Positions 1-11,304 of a DNA stretch of 64,000 bases are shown piece after piece (within the stretch, counting starts at the first letter, position 1; each line of letters begins with the position of its first letter). The DNA lies in contig NC_045149.1 of the NCBI RefSeq assembly GCF_008831285.2, forward strand, positions 21,219,035 to 21,283,034, in the 5' to 3' direction. Made by a program: the position numbers and the translations under genes. Under the pieces are notes generated by a model. That model did not search any database. It was given only the letters and a program-made list of their open reading frames with translations, and was not told where the DNA came from. This DNA is from Nymphaea colorata (taxonomy: Eukaryota; Streptophyta; Magnoliopsida; Nymphaeales; Nymphaeaceae).

Positions 1-1010
1 GAAAGACTCGATTATAATGAGATGTTTGCATCAGTCATGAAAATGGATGTGAGCAATGCCTTTTTACATGATCATATTCAATAAGAAGTGTATATGCAGG
101 TGCGGCAATGATATACCAAACAAAGGGACAAACAAGTGTGTAAACTGCATGAGTCACTCTTACGGCTTAAAGTAGTCCCCATGAAACTGGTTCCACAAAC
201 TCTCGACAACCCTAAAAGAATTCAGGTTCATCTAATCTAAGTAAGATCATTCCTTGTTCACATATTGACAAGGTAATATTTTTCTTGCTGTTTTGATATA
301 TGTTGAGATTTATTAATTGCAGAAAAGCAGAAGCTAACATTACAAAGTTCAAGTCCTTCCTTTGCCAAAAATTTCACATGAAAGACTCGAGAAAGCTAAA
401 ATATTTTCTAGGTATTGAAATTGCTTGCTCATCTAAGGGTATTTATCGATCACAACCAAAATATGCTTTGGATATTATTCAAGAAGAAGGTCTTTTGGGG
501 GCCAAACTGGGTTTTAGTTGAATTTCCGATGAAGCCAAGACATGGCCTAGATGCCGATCAAGGAGAATTCATCAAAGACCCTACTCATTATCGTCGTATA
601 GTAGGAAGGTTGATTTATCTCAACATTACTCGATCATATATATATAGTTTGCAGTACATGTCCTAAGTTAATTTATGCAACAGCCCCATCTACCTCATCT
701 TCAAGAAGCATTACGTGTTGTTCAATAATACACACCTAAGTGTGTTCTGTGACTCAAATTGGGCAGCGTGTCAGAAGACAAGGCACTCAATAATTGGCTA
801 TTGCATATTTCTTGGAAAGCAAAGAAGCAGCAAACTGCATCCGGATCATCCGCCGAAGCCGAATACAGGTCAATGGCTAACGTGGTGTGCAAGATTACTT
901 GGTTGAAGAATTTTTTACATGATCTAGAAGTAAATCAAACACAATCCGCCACTGTCCCCCAGTGGCTGTAAGAAACTGCTGCAAGCCTGCATGGAAAGAT
1001 CTTTTTGAAA
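1..1010 (+). mobile_element. Degenerate Ty1/copia retrotransposon pol fragment (reverse transcriptase to RNase H)
   Basis: Three-frame reading gives the ordered signatures of a copia polyprotein broken by stops and frameshifts. First comes a reverse transcriptase stretch like MKMDVSNAFLHD followed by EVYMQV and VCKLHESL (about 40-170). Next is KLKYFLGIEIA with QPKYALDII (about 390-480), then HYRRIVGRLIYL (about 580-620). The RNase H signature [13 protein letters not shown] lies at about 840-885. The catalytic YVDD box should fall near 290-310 but reads YVEIY followed by a stop, so reverse transcriptase is dead. No LTR, primer-binding site or target-site duplication was seen, and the left end lies outside the window. 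It is an old truncated insertion with no intact protein. Confidence 0.88.
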
Positions 1011-3075
1011 CTTTACATCAACGATGTTTTCTTCATGTTAAATATGCAATTGCTTGGTTGTCAGAACAGAGACTGTGGGTACTGCTTCCCAACAATGAAT
1101 TATCTGATTCTACGTAAAGAAGTCATTAAGATATTTCCTTGTCTAATGGCTAAGCGATGTCTATGTTGCAGTAGATAAGGAATTAGCTGGTGTAGTTGCT
1201 ATATATTTTCTTCGGCAAACTGTTGGTATACACACTTTGAAATTCTTCCAATTTCTACGATCCACGGTGACTACTAAGAACACTTTCAATAGCAGGTCTC
1301 CTAAATTAGTTCGTTGATTTTAGGCCCCATTTTCCTAGTGAAATCTGCAACGCGTCGGCTTAGATATTATATACTCACGTGAATGTATGACCATTATTTA
1401 ATATTTTCCTTCTTCTTAAATTTTTTGCAGTATTTTTAAATTAAATTCTATCTTTGGAAAGTAGACAGCTTAAGAGAGTCGACAGTAAAATGCTTATAAT
1501 AAAAACACAAAAACACATACTGCTGGTTCCGGCTTCCGGGGCGTACTACTATGCGGTCTTTACTGCTTCGTTCATGAGGATCCCTACTATATATTTATAA
1601 AATCTGTGGTAAGACTAAAAATGATGAATCTATCACCGAAAGCACTATAAACTATTATTGCTAAAGTGTCATGAATGACTTTGGTACACCATAAACTGTC
1701 CCTAATGTTGTCTGTAGTGATTATTGACAGATTTTCAAGTTTTAGGCAATCGACATATTTGAACTCATTAATATATATATATATATTTGAAGTCAGTGAA
1801 TACTAGGCAATTGAGCATTTCTCTCTCTCTCTCTCTCGTTTTTGTTCATGCTTCTATTTTTATTTTTGTATGCTTTTTACTCTTGCTTTCTTTGTTATTT
1901 TTTCTTTTGCTGCTTTACCCTTTTTCTTTTATTACTTGTCTTGTCTTTTGGCGACACCTTATCACTGTTTTTGTCATGAATGAATGCCAATTTTGTCCTC
2001 TCTCTCTCTCTCTCTCACTTGTGTGTGTTTTTGTAACTAGGGACTTCTTGTCCTCAAATTTTTGTAGGTAGGAGACTTCTTATCCCTAAATTTTGATATA
2101 TATTCCCATTTTATTGGCTCTCTCTTTCTCTACGCACACACACACACCGATCATTTAATAATCATGGCACTTCACTCTCTTTTTCAATGAATTTTTCTTT
2201 TTGAATGGTTAGATATAAATTTATTGTTTTATTTTTGCACCAATTATCTAAGGAAATTTATACGAGTTTATCTTTTACATTTATGGAAAATCATTGGCAT
2301 ACATCTAGTCAATTATCTGAATGCTCATTCCAAGTAAACGGGCTACAGCAAATCTAACAAAACTAATCGATCAATTTGATTGCAAAACTCTGAAATGGGC
2401 TCCAGAACTCTTCTCCTATCTACTCCTATCTAGACTTGATGATTTGCAGCCTTTTTTTCTACCTTAACTAACCTTGTATTTAGATCATGAATAAAACGAA
2501 GGGATTGGATCAGTTTGAAAAGGGATAAGTAGTAAAGGTTATTTTTTGAACCATTTTATGACAAAATTAAAAACTGGTAGGAATAATAAAGAGATAAAAA
2601 AACAAAATTTACATATTTCTACATAACATAAGTCATATAGAAGAAATGCAAGGGATAAAGTGACTTGATCAATTTCTACCACAATTGGAAACTTCGTGAA
2701 GTTACTGTGGATGAAAGGCGACTCACATAATATAGTTTCATATGGCCTATTTCTAGCTAGGGGCGATACGATATAATATGCATATAATATAATAAGTAAA
2801 AATCCCATTTGAATAGCCACTTTTTTCGCAGGCAATTCATTCAATTTCATCAAACTCTTCTTGATCTTGAGTCTGAATACTGTTTGTGCATTAACACGCA
2901 AATGCCTTAGTCATCCTGTTCTTCCTTTCAAGAAACGGTTTTGGAAAGAGAGAGTCGAATCTTGAGTATAAGTATCAACTGTCACGTTCTTCACCATCAA
3001 CATATTCATTTCTGAAGGGCAAGTTGGCATTCGAGAGATTGAAGAGACTGGGCGAATTCTTTTGGAAGATTCATA
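1011..3075. other. Intergenic stretch, no gene recognised
   Basis: AT-rich sequence with short TC microsatellites near 1820-1837 and 2000-2018 and a CA run near 2133-2147. A 120-codon open frame on the minus strand (2539-2901) has no recognisable domain and no relatives elsewhere in the window. From about 2905 the sequence becomes homologous to the upstream region of gene C (about 28060 onward), so the last 170 bases are the 5' flank of gene A. Confidence 0.6.
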
Positions 3076-5682
3076 ATGCCTCACAAGCCAAGGTCCTTCT
3101 CTGCACCACCACCACCACCATGACCATCTTTTTTCTTTCTATTTCTTTTTCTCTCGTCTTCAACTTTGACTATCCTCTTGGAGTTCTTGACTCTGCAATT
3201 TGCTTTACATTATTTTAGTTGTTTTTTTTTCGCCTGGTGAAGCGTTATACTCGATGTGATTGTAGTTGCTTTTCAAACTTGAAACTCTTTATTTCTCTTT
3301 TCCCTTTCCTTTTCCAGCTATCGTGACTGTAGTTCTGATTCAGTTTGTTGGTTGATTGTGGAGCATTAGGAAGCTTGGGTTTAAATGAATTTGCGGTAAA
3401 TAATAATTTTGAAATTTTCATTATACAATATCTCTTTGATATGAATTTTTGCTGCTGTGGGCTTCTTTTTCTATTCATTTCTACAAGTAGTTTATGTTTA
3501 GGAGAGAAATATAGAAGCTCATCTGCAGCAGCAGCGTTTCTTTTGATCTGATTAAGCTCATATCGGTTGAGTTTCTTTTCTTTGATGAACAATGTATCTC
3601 CTTGCTAGGACTTTTCACGTTGGTACCTCTCTTTCTTTTTGGAGAAGCATTTTCATATTTATGAATCTTTTTTTATGGACTTCCTTTTTCGATACATTTC
3701 TCTTTGCAATTCTTTTGCGCAGATTCATCGTTATTTTGTCTGTCTTGCTCACTTCATGGTAGTGTCATTTTCTGCTCATAAGAAAAGATGAAAGAGTAAA
3801 CTCTTGTAAGGAGCACCACTTCTTGGCTGCACTCTTTCCTTTTACCTGGACTTTTTTCAATTGATGCTGGTTTTGCTTTCTTTAAATTGGAAACATTTTA
3901 AATTGGTTAGATTTGTAGGCAGTCGACTGAACTAGCAATTACTTTCCAAATTCTTGAACAGGACGTTCTACATGATCATCTTCATTTCTTTTGCGCCCAT
4001 TTAGATATAAATCGCCCACTTCTGAAAATTTTGATGCAAAATTTTTGAACAGGGTGTTCTACCAGATCATCTTCCCTTCTTTTGTGCCCATTTATATAAT
4101 ATAAACCGCCCGCTTCTGAAAATTTTGATCCCTACTCTCAACGCCTCCATTCCTCCATGGAAGCTATGTCTTGAACTCCGCTTCTTGAATGCAGGAACCC
4201 CAAGAAGAAAAAGAACAAGACAGCTGCTCAGAAGCAAAATACATCACATGGTTCGGTTGGAGGGACTTCACTACGGCTTGGTAATTAGTGGTCATCCTGC
4301 CTTTTGATGAAACAATACAAGTTCAAATCTCTTAGACTAACAATTGTTTCATAGGGTCTCAATCCCCTGAACGAGCACCTCTTGATGAAGGAGATGTTAT
4401 GCGCGAGTTGACTGCAGAAGAAGTTTGTGAAATCGCTGATATGCTTGAGGTCCAAGTTGTCTCAGCACGTATTCTTGAGAAACTCCAAGCGGCAGATTCT
4501 CGAAGGAGTGATGATCCTTTACCTGAAAGTGAGCATAGGCGTTTCACACAGCCAGCATTATGCTGGAAATCTGTTGATTCCAGTTGCACTAGTTGCTCCT
4601 TTCTATCTATGGCCGCAATCTTGTTCAAACTTGAGAATTCATACTTCAAAATCCATGCTAATGTCTATGGAATTATAGTATAACTTCAGTCTTTTATGTT
4701 ACCCCAAATGGTGCTCTTAATGTTAATTTGTATAACTGCAATGTTTCTAGCGACACACTTGTTTATCCTTCCACAATGACTAATCACATGTTTCCAGGGT
4801 TGCAACCAGTGGTGAGTTCAATACGTGAAAAAGCAGTCGCCTACTTGTCACAAATTCTCCACATGTTGGAAGATGATGATGGTGAGTCTTCAGAACGCTC
4901 GGAGAATTTAGCTCCTGAACCAATGCAGCGAAGAGATCAGACTACCCCGAAAGAAGAAGATCCACCACAGCCCGGACAAGTTCCTTTTCATTTTCACATA
5001 TATGCTTCAGCTTTGCACCCTGAGCCATACGTGGCGCAGGGTTGGCATTACGTTCCTGTTCTACAACATGGAGCACCACCTCCAGCAGGGTGGAACCAGT
5101 CCGTTCCTGTTCTACAACATGGAGCACCACCTCCAGCAGGGTGGAACCAGTCCGTTCCTGTTCTACAACATGGAGCACCACCTCCAGCAGGGTGGAACCA
5201 GTCCGTTCCTGTCCAAGAGCATGTAGTGCCGACTCCAGCAGGAGAATACAAATCTGTTCTTGTTCATCAACAAAGAAACGCCATAAACCACATGCCTATG
5301 CCTCATGTGCTATCCACTAACGGCCCTGGATATCTACAACACAATCAGCGAACAGAAACCTCAGCACCCCCACATGGAAACGAAGAAAGGCAGCAAGATT
5401 CTCAAGCTAACAACCCTTCTCAGAATAATTCTCTGAAAGATGGAGTTTCTGAAAATAATCCTGGAGCTCACCTATGCACCCTGGGTGAGCTATTTTACAC
5501 TTTTCTTGTTTCATTCAACTTTATTATGTCATTTTCATCTAATGTACATTGTTATGTGCTTGCAAATTTACTTGTCTATGTTTTTTGTTTCTTCTTTCCG
5601 TTTTCTTGTTGATATGGGTGCGCGATATTTTGCAGGAACACAAACAGGTGAAACCCAAGGAGAAGAATCTGCTGCCCATTAA
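3076..5682 (+). CDS. Gene A: uncharacterised multi-exon A-type family protein, Pro/Gln-rich
   Basis: I do not recognise this protein. Proposed exons are 3076-3092, 4195-4280, 4355-4528, 4798-5484 and 5636-5682, which join in one frame to 336 codons plus stop. Exons 2-5 have good AG/GT borders; exon 1 is tentative because its donor (AAG/GTCCTT) is weak, although its phase fits. Exon 2 encodes a basic NPKKKKNK cluster that could be a nuclear localisation signal. Exon 3 (residues about 36-92) carries the family segment EEVCEIADMLEVQVVS and ends in LPE. Exon 4 opens with a helical-looking segment (LQPVVSSIREKAVAYLSQIL), then an acidic patch, then a Pro/Gln/His-rich tail containing a 17-residue tandem repeat. 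The C terminus is GEESAAH. Gene B (inverted, downstream) and gene C are close paralogues. Exons 2-5 are supported by conservation in B and C; function is unknown. Confidence 0.6.
5051..5203 (+). repeat. Three perfect 51-bp tandem repeats inside gene A exon 4
   Basis: Three identical 51-bp units start at 5051, 5102 and 5153, and a diverged unit follows at 5204. Each encodes 17 residues of the form SVPVLQHGAPPPAGWNQ, so the array keeps the reading frame. Gene B has only one such unit followed by the diverged one, and gene C is cut off within the first. The expansion is therefore specific to gene A and recent, because the copies are identical. Confidence 0.95.
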
Positions 5683-5949
5683 ACAGCTCGCTCAAATAAT
5701 CAGTCTGCAATATTTTCAACCTCTCTTCTCTGTAGAGTGCTCGACAACGTAGACATGTCTCTGATTCGTTATGCGACAGTCGGGCAGATTATGTTCACCA
5801 TTTCTTACTGGCCGTCCAAGCAATTGAGTCAAGTTACTGCTAATCCTTGATGCGACTTCTTCTTTTTTCCGACTGTTTTCTACTTGCCTTTTTCAATGTC
5901 AGCTCTTATCATCCTGCAGTTTCATGTACAAAAGCACAAATTAATGAGT

Positions 5950-5955
5950 AATAAA
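5950..5955 (+). promoter_or_regulatory. Polyadenylation signal of gene A
   Basis: AATAAA lies 268 bases after the stop codon. The surrounding 3' UTR, including the block around GTTTCATGTACAAAAG, is conserved in the 3' flank of gene B, where the AATAAA is also kept. This supports both as real transcript ends. Confidence 0.6.
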
Positions 5956-5975
5956 CTTTGTTACTTCTGTAACAG

Positions 5976-7200
5976 TTTTCTCTCGATAAGCAGAACCAAG
6001 CCGATCCAAGAGTACACCCAAAAATTTGTACAGACCTTCGTCGATTCAGCACAATCCTTTTAATACGGCCCGAGTTTTGATTGAATCATGCATTAAAAAA
6101 GCAGAGATCAAATAATTTTGAACAATGAAATAAAATTCTGCTAAAACCAACTACGGCACTTTACAAAGACAATCTCATGAAAAAAAATTACGTCTCTTAT
6201 TACTATTAGCTTATAAATTTTCTTAATCTACAATATATTTATACTGTGAAGACCTGCCCTTTGCCTACACTTTTCCAATACGGACCTCACTTTTGTTGAC
6301 GGCAGCCAAAAAGGGCGTCAAGGTTCAAGTTAAACCATTGCATGCATGGGGAACTAACATTGTTCGCTTATAAAATTACACAATTTTTCCACTATTAAAA
6401 GGAAACGGATATTATTGCCATTTTTATTATCATAACTCGTATTTTAACCAAATTTAGTGGCCAGTTCTTCTAACTACAAAAGTTCTGATCATAAGTTGCG
6501 CATGACACCATGTGACAATCTAAGTTCTTCAAGGAGATGCTCAAAAGTAACTTAATTTTTTTAAAAAAAACGTGAAAAACCAAAAAAACGTGGTTTTAAC
6601 TCGTTTTTTCACCTTTTTTTTTAATTTTTTAATGCCAAACAATTTTTCTATTTATATTTGTTGCAAATCTATTTATATTTTGTGTTTGTGTTATTATTTT
6701 CTCATTTTTAATTTTTTATTTAGTTCTTTTTCCATGGTTTATTTAGTTCTATTTTTATTTGTTGCAAATTTTGCCGAAAAAAAGGGAAAAACAGTCGAAA
6801 TAAAAAAGGGGAAAAGCACGTTTTCGGCTTCTCAACGAACAGAGACACTCATCGATCGGCTGTGTTCTGCTTGTCGAGATGCCCTTCATCGACTTGTTAA
6901 AAGGAAAGCAAATGTGCTCTCCTTCGCATTCACAAGAATGCATGCAATGATGTTCCGCCCAAGATCTTACGCACAACAACAGAAAACTGGAGAGAAAATG
7001 AAGAGTGAAAGATATTCGATTGAAAAACCAGAGTGCGTGTAGCGTTTTAGGGTTTTCTTCAAGGAGCCCTCTGTAGTGATCAAAGAATCTCTCATTCTAC
7101 AAAGTAGATGCTGGGCTTATAAAATAAGCTTCCTTAGATTCCCCATATGCCCAGCTTGGCAGCAGTGAGTTACAACCTTTTCAGTTTTATCACCACAACT
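5976..7200. other. AT-rich spacer between convergent genes A and B
   Basis: No homology to the gene family or to a known element was seen. A 156-codon open frame (6572-7042) begins with low-complexity Phe/Tyr/Leu codons from T-rich DNA and has no recognisable domain, so it is not called. The two genes point toward each other across this spacer. Confidence 0.55.
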
Positions 7201-7239
7201 GCAAGGTATTCATCATGAGCTATTACAGGAGTATCAATG

Positions 7240-7245
7240 TTTATT
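7240..7245 (-). promoter_or_regulatory. Polyadenylation signal of gene B
   Basis: TTTATT on the plus strand reads AATAAA on the minus strand, at the position matching the signal of gene A within a conserved 3' UTR. Confidence 0.55.
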
Positions 7246-7702
7246 ACCCATTAATTTTGTCTTTTGTACATGAAACTGAAAAGATAAAGTGAACTGATCA
7301 CGAAAAAAGTAGGAAACAGTAGGAAAAAAGGAGGTCGCCGCAAGCAAGGATCAGCAGTAACTGGATATGTCCACATTGTCTAGCATTCTAACAGAGCAGA
7401 GAGGTTGAAAACTTTGAAGGCTGATCATTTGAGCGAGGTGTTCAATGGGCAGCAGATTCTTCTCCTTGGGTTTCAGCTTTCTGTGTTCCTGCAAAATACC
7501 ACATACCCATCTCGATAAGAAGAACGAAAAGAAAGAAAAACACATAGACAAGTAAATTCATAAGTAGATGACTATGTTCAGTCTACTTCAATTCATTAGG
7601 TGCCCACCATTACCGGTTTCAGTATGCATCTATCAACATTGATATGGACACAAAAATGACAATAAAGTTCAATGAAACAAGAAAAGTGTAAAACAGCTCA
7701 CC

Positions 7703-8798
7703 CTAGGTGCATTGGCGGGCTCCAAGATTATTTTCAGGAACTCCATCTTGAAGAGAATTATTATGAGAAGGGTTGTTAGCTCGAGAATCCTGCTGCCTTT
7801 CATCGTTTCCATGTGGGGATTCTGAGGATTCTATTCGCTGATTGTGTTGTAGATATCCCGGGCGGTAAGGGGATGGCACGTAAGGCATGGGCATGTGGTG
7901 TATGGCGTTTCCATGGTGATGAACAAGAACAGATTGGTATCCCCCTGCTGCAGTCGGCTCTCCATGCTCTTGAACAGGGACGGACTGGTTCCCCCTTGCT
8001 GGAGGTGGTGCTCCATGTTGTAGAACAGGAACGTAATGCCAACCCTGTGCCACGTAAGGCTCAGGGAGCAGAGCAGAAGCATATATGTGAAAATGAAGAG
8101 GAAGTTGTCCAGGGTGTGGTGGATCTTCTTCTTTGGGGGTAGTCTGACCTCTCTGCTGCATTGCTCCAGGAGCCAATTTCTCAGAGTTTTCTGCAGAGTC
8201 ACTGTCATGTTCCTCTTGCAACAAGTGGAGAATTTTTGACAAATTTGCCGCTGCTTCTGCGCGTAATGAATTCAGCTTTGATTGCCAGCCTGGAAAAATG
8301 GGATTTAAGCATTCCAGTTGGATGGCTAAATCTGTAAATATTAGCATGAACTATGAAAAGTACTCAAGTTTGAACAAGATTGCGGGCATAGTTGGAAAAG
8401 GAGCAAGCTAATGCAACTGGAATTAACACATTTTCAGTATAATGCTGGCTGTCATGTTCTATTAAACGCCTATGCTCACTTTCAGGTAAAGGATGATGGC
8501 TCCGTCGAGAATCTGCCTTTCGGAGTTTCTCAAGAATATCAGATGAGATAAGTTGAACCTCAAGAATATCAGCGATTTCACCAATTTCGTCTGCAAACAT
8601 GCGAGCCTTCACCATGGCATCATCTTCAATAGGAGCCACTGGTTTGGCTTCTGACCCTGCAAAACAATTATCAGACAAGAGATTTGAGCATGTATTTGAC
8701 AAAAGGAAGGATTGCCGCTCATTACCATGTTGTGATGTCTCTCCAACTGGACCATGCGAAGTATTTTGCTTCTGCGCAGCTGACTTCTTCTTCTTCAT
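7703..8798 (-). CDS. Gene B: A-type family protein with early stop before the last exon
   Basis: This is an inverted paralogue of gene A and has no recognised domain. Exon 2 is 8808-8726, exon 3 is 8656-8480 and exon 4 is 8289-7702, all with AG/GT borders and the same intron phases as gene A. The first-exon ATG seen in A and C is destroyed here, so the start chosen is the in-frame ATG at 8798 in exon 2, followed by KKKKSAAQKQ. This gives 278 residues. Exon 3 carries DEIGEIADILEVQLIS. Exon 4 starts with a helical-looking segment and ends in a His/Pro/Gln-rich tail. A TAG at 7705-7703, one base before the donor, ends the frame and cuts off the 15 residues that the last exon (7488-7442) would add, which remain open and end in GEESAAH. 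B could still encode a slightly shortened protein. Confidence 0.55.
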
Positions 8799-8808
8799 CT
8801 TGGAGTCC

Positions 8809-10692
8809 CTGCATTCAAGAATAGGAATTGAAGAAAGAAAGGATCAAGAGGATCTGCTAGAACATCTAACGCAAGCAAAGAAAGGATGGGGGCCTGCCCC
8901 TCACGCAGCCATTTTCCGGAACAGTAAACAGCTGACCTGAGAAATGGAACTCAAAAAATAAATCACGATTGGCTAAAGGAAAGATTGAATTCGGCTAACA
9001 ACTTAATCTTTTTGTTGCAAACAAGTTGCCTGTTCAATAATCTGGTAGACTTCTGGTGACCAGAACACATGGCAAGAAGACAGGACACCCAAGAAAACCT
9101 AACCACATATATTATCAAAGAAACCAGCATCACTTGAAAAAGCGCTTGCGTCAGATTAAAGAATGGCGCCAAGAAATGGTGCACAGTTCAAGACTTTTCT
9201 ATTTTTTCTATGAACGGAAGGTGTTGCATTTCCAGTTGAAGAAAGCAACACAGACAAAGAAACCATGGTCCATGAGATATGCGCAAAAGGCTTTGCACAG
9301 AGACTTTTATCAGAAAAAGAAAGCCAATCAAGAAAAACCATCTAAGGTACCAGAAATGCTTCTCCAAAAAGAAACAGAACATAAACACCGGAGTTTGGAG
9401 AAAAAGGAAAATCCATCAATGTAGAGAACAATGCGCCAGAGAAAACTAAAATAATGTGAAACAAGAACCCATGAATAGAAGCTTATTGTCATTCCAAGAC
9501 AATCAAATTTCGAAGCGAAGAACACCAAGAGGATAAAAAATGTTGAAGATGGTATAGAACAAAAAGAAAAAGATGGTCATGAACCATGATGGTGGTGCAG
9601 AGAAGGACCTTGAGTTGTAAGGCTGTATGAATCCTCCAAACGAAATCTTCCAGTCTCCTCAATCTTTTCTATGCCAACTTGCTATTCAGAAATGAATGTA
9701 TTGACGATGAAGAGCGTTCTTGTTCACACTTATACTCGAAGTCAAACTGTCTTTCTCAAAACCGTTTCTTGAAAGAAAGAAGAAAAAGATAACCAAAGCC
9801 TCTTACTTCAAGCGGGGTACAAGGGGTTTATCTAAAATTAAGAAGAAATCAGGAGATCCATTTGGAAAAGTTCCAACAAGCGTCAGCGTAAAGATTTCAG
9901 TTGCACCCGAATCCAAATCCAGACGTCTCTTGCATGCATTAAACATCTGAATCCAAATCCAGACATCTAGATCCATATCCAAGAACGACTGAATCCACCA
10001 TAAAAGAAAAGCATTAGTCCCAACATCAAGGGGACCAGAAACAGAGACCACCTTTGGCAAAACGAGACTTCACACGTAGAAAATTGCATTAGTTATAGTG
10101 GAAATCAGGTCCGGAGTTTGGATCAGCATCACCATAATTTCTAATCAGATCTTGTTCGCATCAGCATCACCATAATTTCAAATCAAATAATCTAAACAAT
10201 AATAAGATTTTTTAATAAACTATGGTTGCATTAATAAAAGTTCGGAACATGATTCTATTGGTGTAAAGTTCTGTTATATTATGTGCATATTATATCGTAT
10301 CTTCCCCAGATAGAAATTGATCATCAAGTCGCCTTACCACTTACATTTATTAAATGATTTTTCTTGAAAAATGTTCAAGTTTAGTTGTTTTCTGTTTCTT
10401 TTTCCTTCCTACCATCCTTGCCTTGTCATAAAACATTGTTTTAAAAATTATTTTTCACCACCTGTACATCAGTATCCAAACCCATCAGCCCCCATCTTTA
10501 GTCATGACAAATACAAAATTAGTTAAGGTTAAATAAAAGAGTCCCCAAAACCGTCAAGTTTATATGGGAGAAGAGTTTTGGACCCATTCCAATTTATGCT
10601 CATACTTTCATATTCAAATGGTACAATTAATTTTGGCAGGATATGTCATTCAGGCTACTGAGAATAGATATGTGATGATTTTTCACAAGGTA
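8809..10692 (-). other. 5' flank of gene B, homologous to the palindrome cores of the array
   Basis: Read on the minus strand, this region holds the same ordered blocks found in the arms of the array: a block like TTTCTGGTCC (about 10040), then an about 170-base block around 9590-9780 matching the gene A leader. The leader's short ORF has lost its ATG here. Open frames on either strand (for example 9056-9424) show no domain and are not called. The order gene D, this flank, gene B appears to be the ancestral two-gene arrangement from which the palindromes derive. Confidence 0.5.
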
Positions 10693-10716
10693 AAAAATTA
10701 AACACATAAAAAGTTT

Positions 10717-10750
<34 letters not shown>

Positions 10751-10774
10751 AAACTTTTTATGTGTTTAATTTTT
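10693..10774. repeat. Perfect 28-bp inverted repeat with a TA-rich loop
   Basis: The left arm 10693-10720 and right arm 10747-10774 are exact reverse complements, separated by 26 bases of alternating TA. It would fold into a long hairpin or cruciform. It lies at the left limit of the segmental duplication. No similar copy was seen elsewhere in the window. Confidence 0.9.
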
Positions 10775-11304
10775 ATACATATATATGTTATGTATATATA
10801 TACATATGCAGGTCCTCTAGAAAGGGATCTTATACAAACACGTATAATAAAGCACCAGAAAAGAAGAAAGCAAGATGTAATTTGAGACAGAAAGTCTGTA
10901 ACAACGGTTACTGTTTTGGTAGTTTGTACACATTGCCATGAACCCATTACAGGTGACACTGCAATATCAGCTCATAAGGAAACGAGAAGCGAATGGAACA
11001 AATCTGAAGGAAGTTTCTGCCAACAGACTGTCGAAGAGAAACGTATCGTAACTGCATCACTTTCCTTACTTCCTGCAACATAGAATGCACATGTCACTTA
11101 GCCGCTTCCTTTCTAGTCCACGTTAGGGAACGAGTCCCTCTTCATACAAGCAGAGAACCCATTCTAGTTGATTCTGTAATATATGATTACTCCATTATTA
11201 TATACATTACCAACCAGCAGTTAGTCTTAATCTGCTCGCATTAACATGAAGACAACGCCCCTAAGATGATAAAACGAGAGAACAACTCACCCCAATTTGA
11301 CCAA

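Noticed and set aside
2539-2901. 120-codon minus-strand open frame
   Set aside because: No recognisable domain, composition follows AT-rich DNA, no splice context and no copy elsewhere.
5051-5203. CRISPR-like regular repeat
   Set aside because: Contiguous 51-bp in-frame coding repeat without spacers, in plant DNA.
6572-7042. 156-codon plus-strand open frame between genes A and B
   Set aside because: Starts in poly-T low-complexity sequence, no domain and no homologue in the window.
9056-9424. 122-codon Lys-rich plus-strand frame
   Set aside because: Lies antisense in the intron and leader region of gene B; the minus-strand homology explains the sequence.
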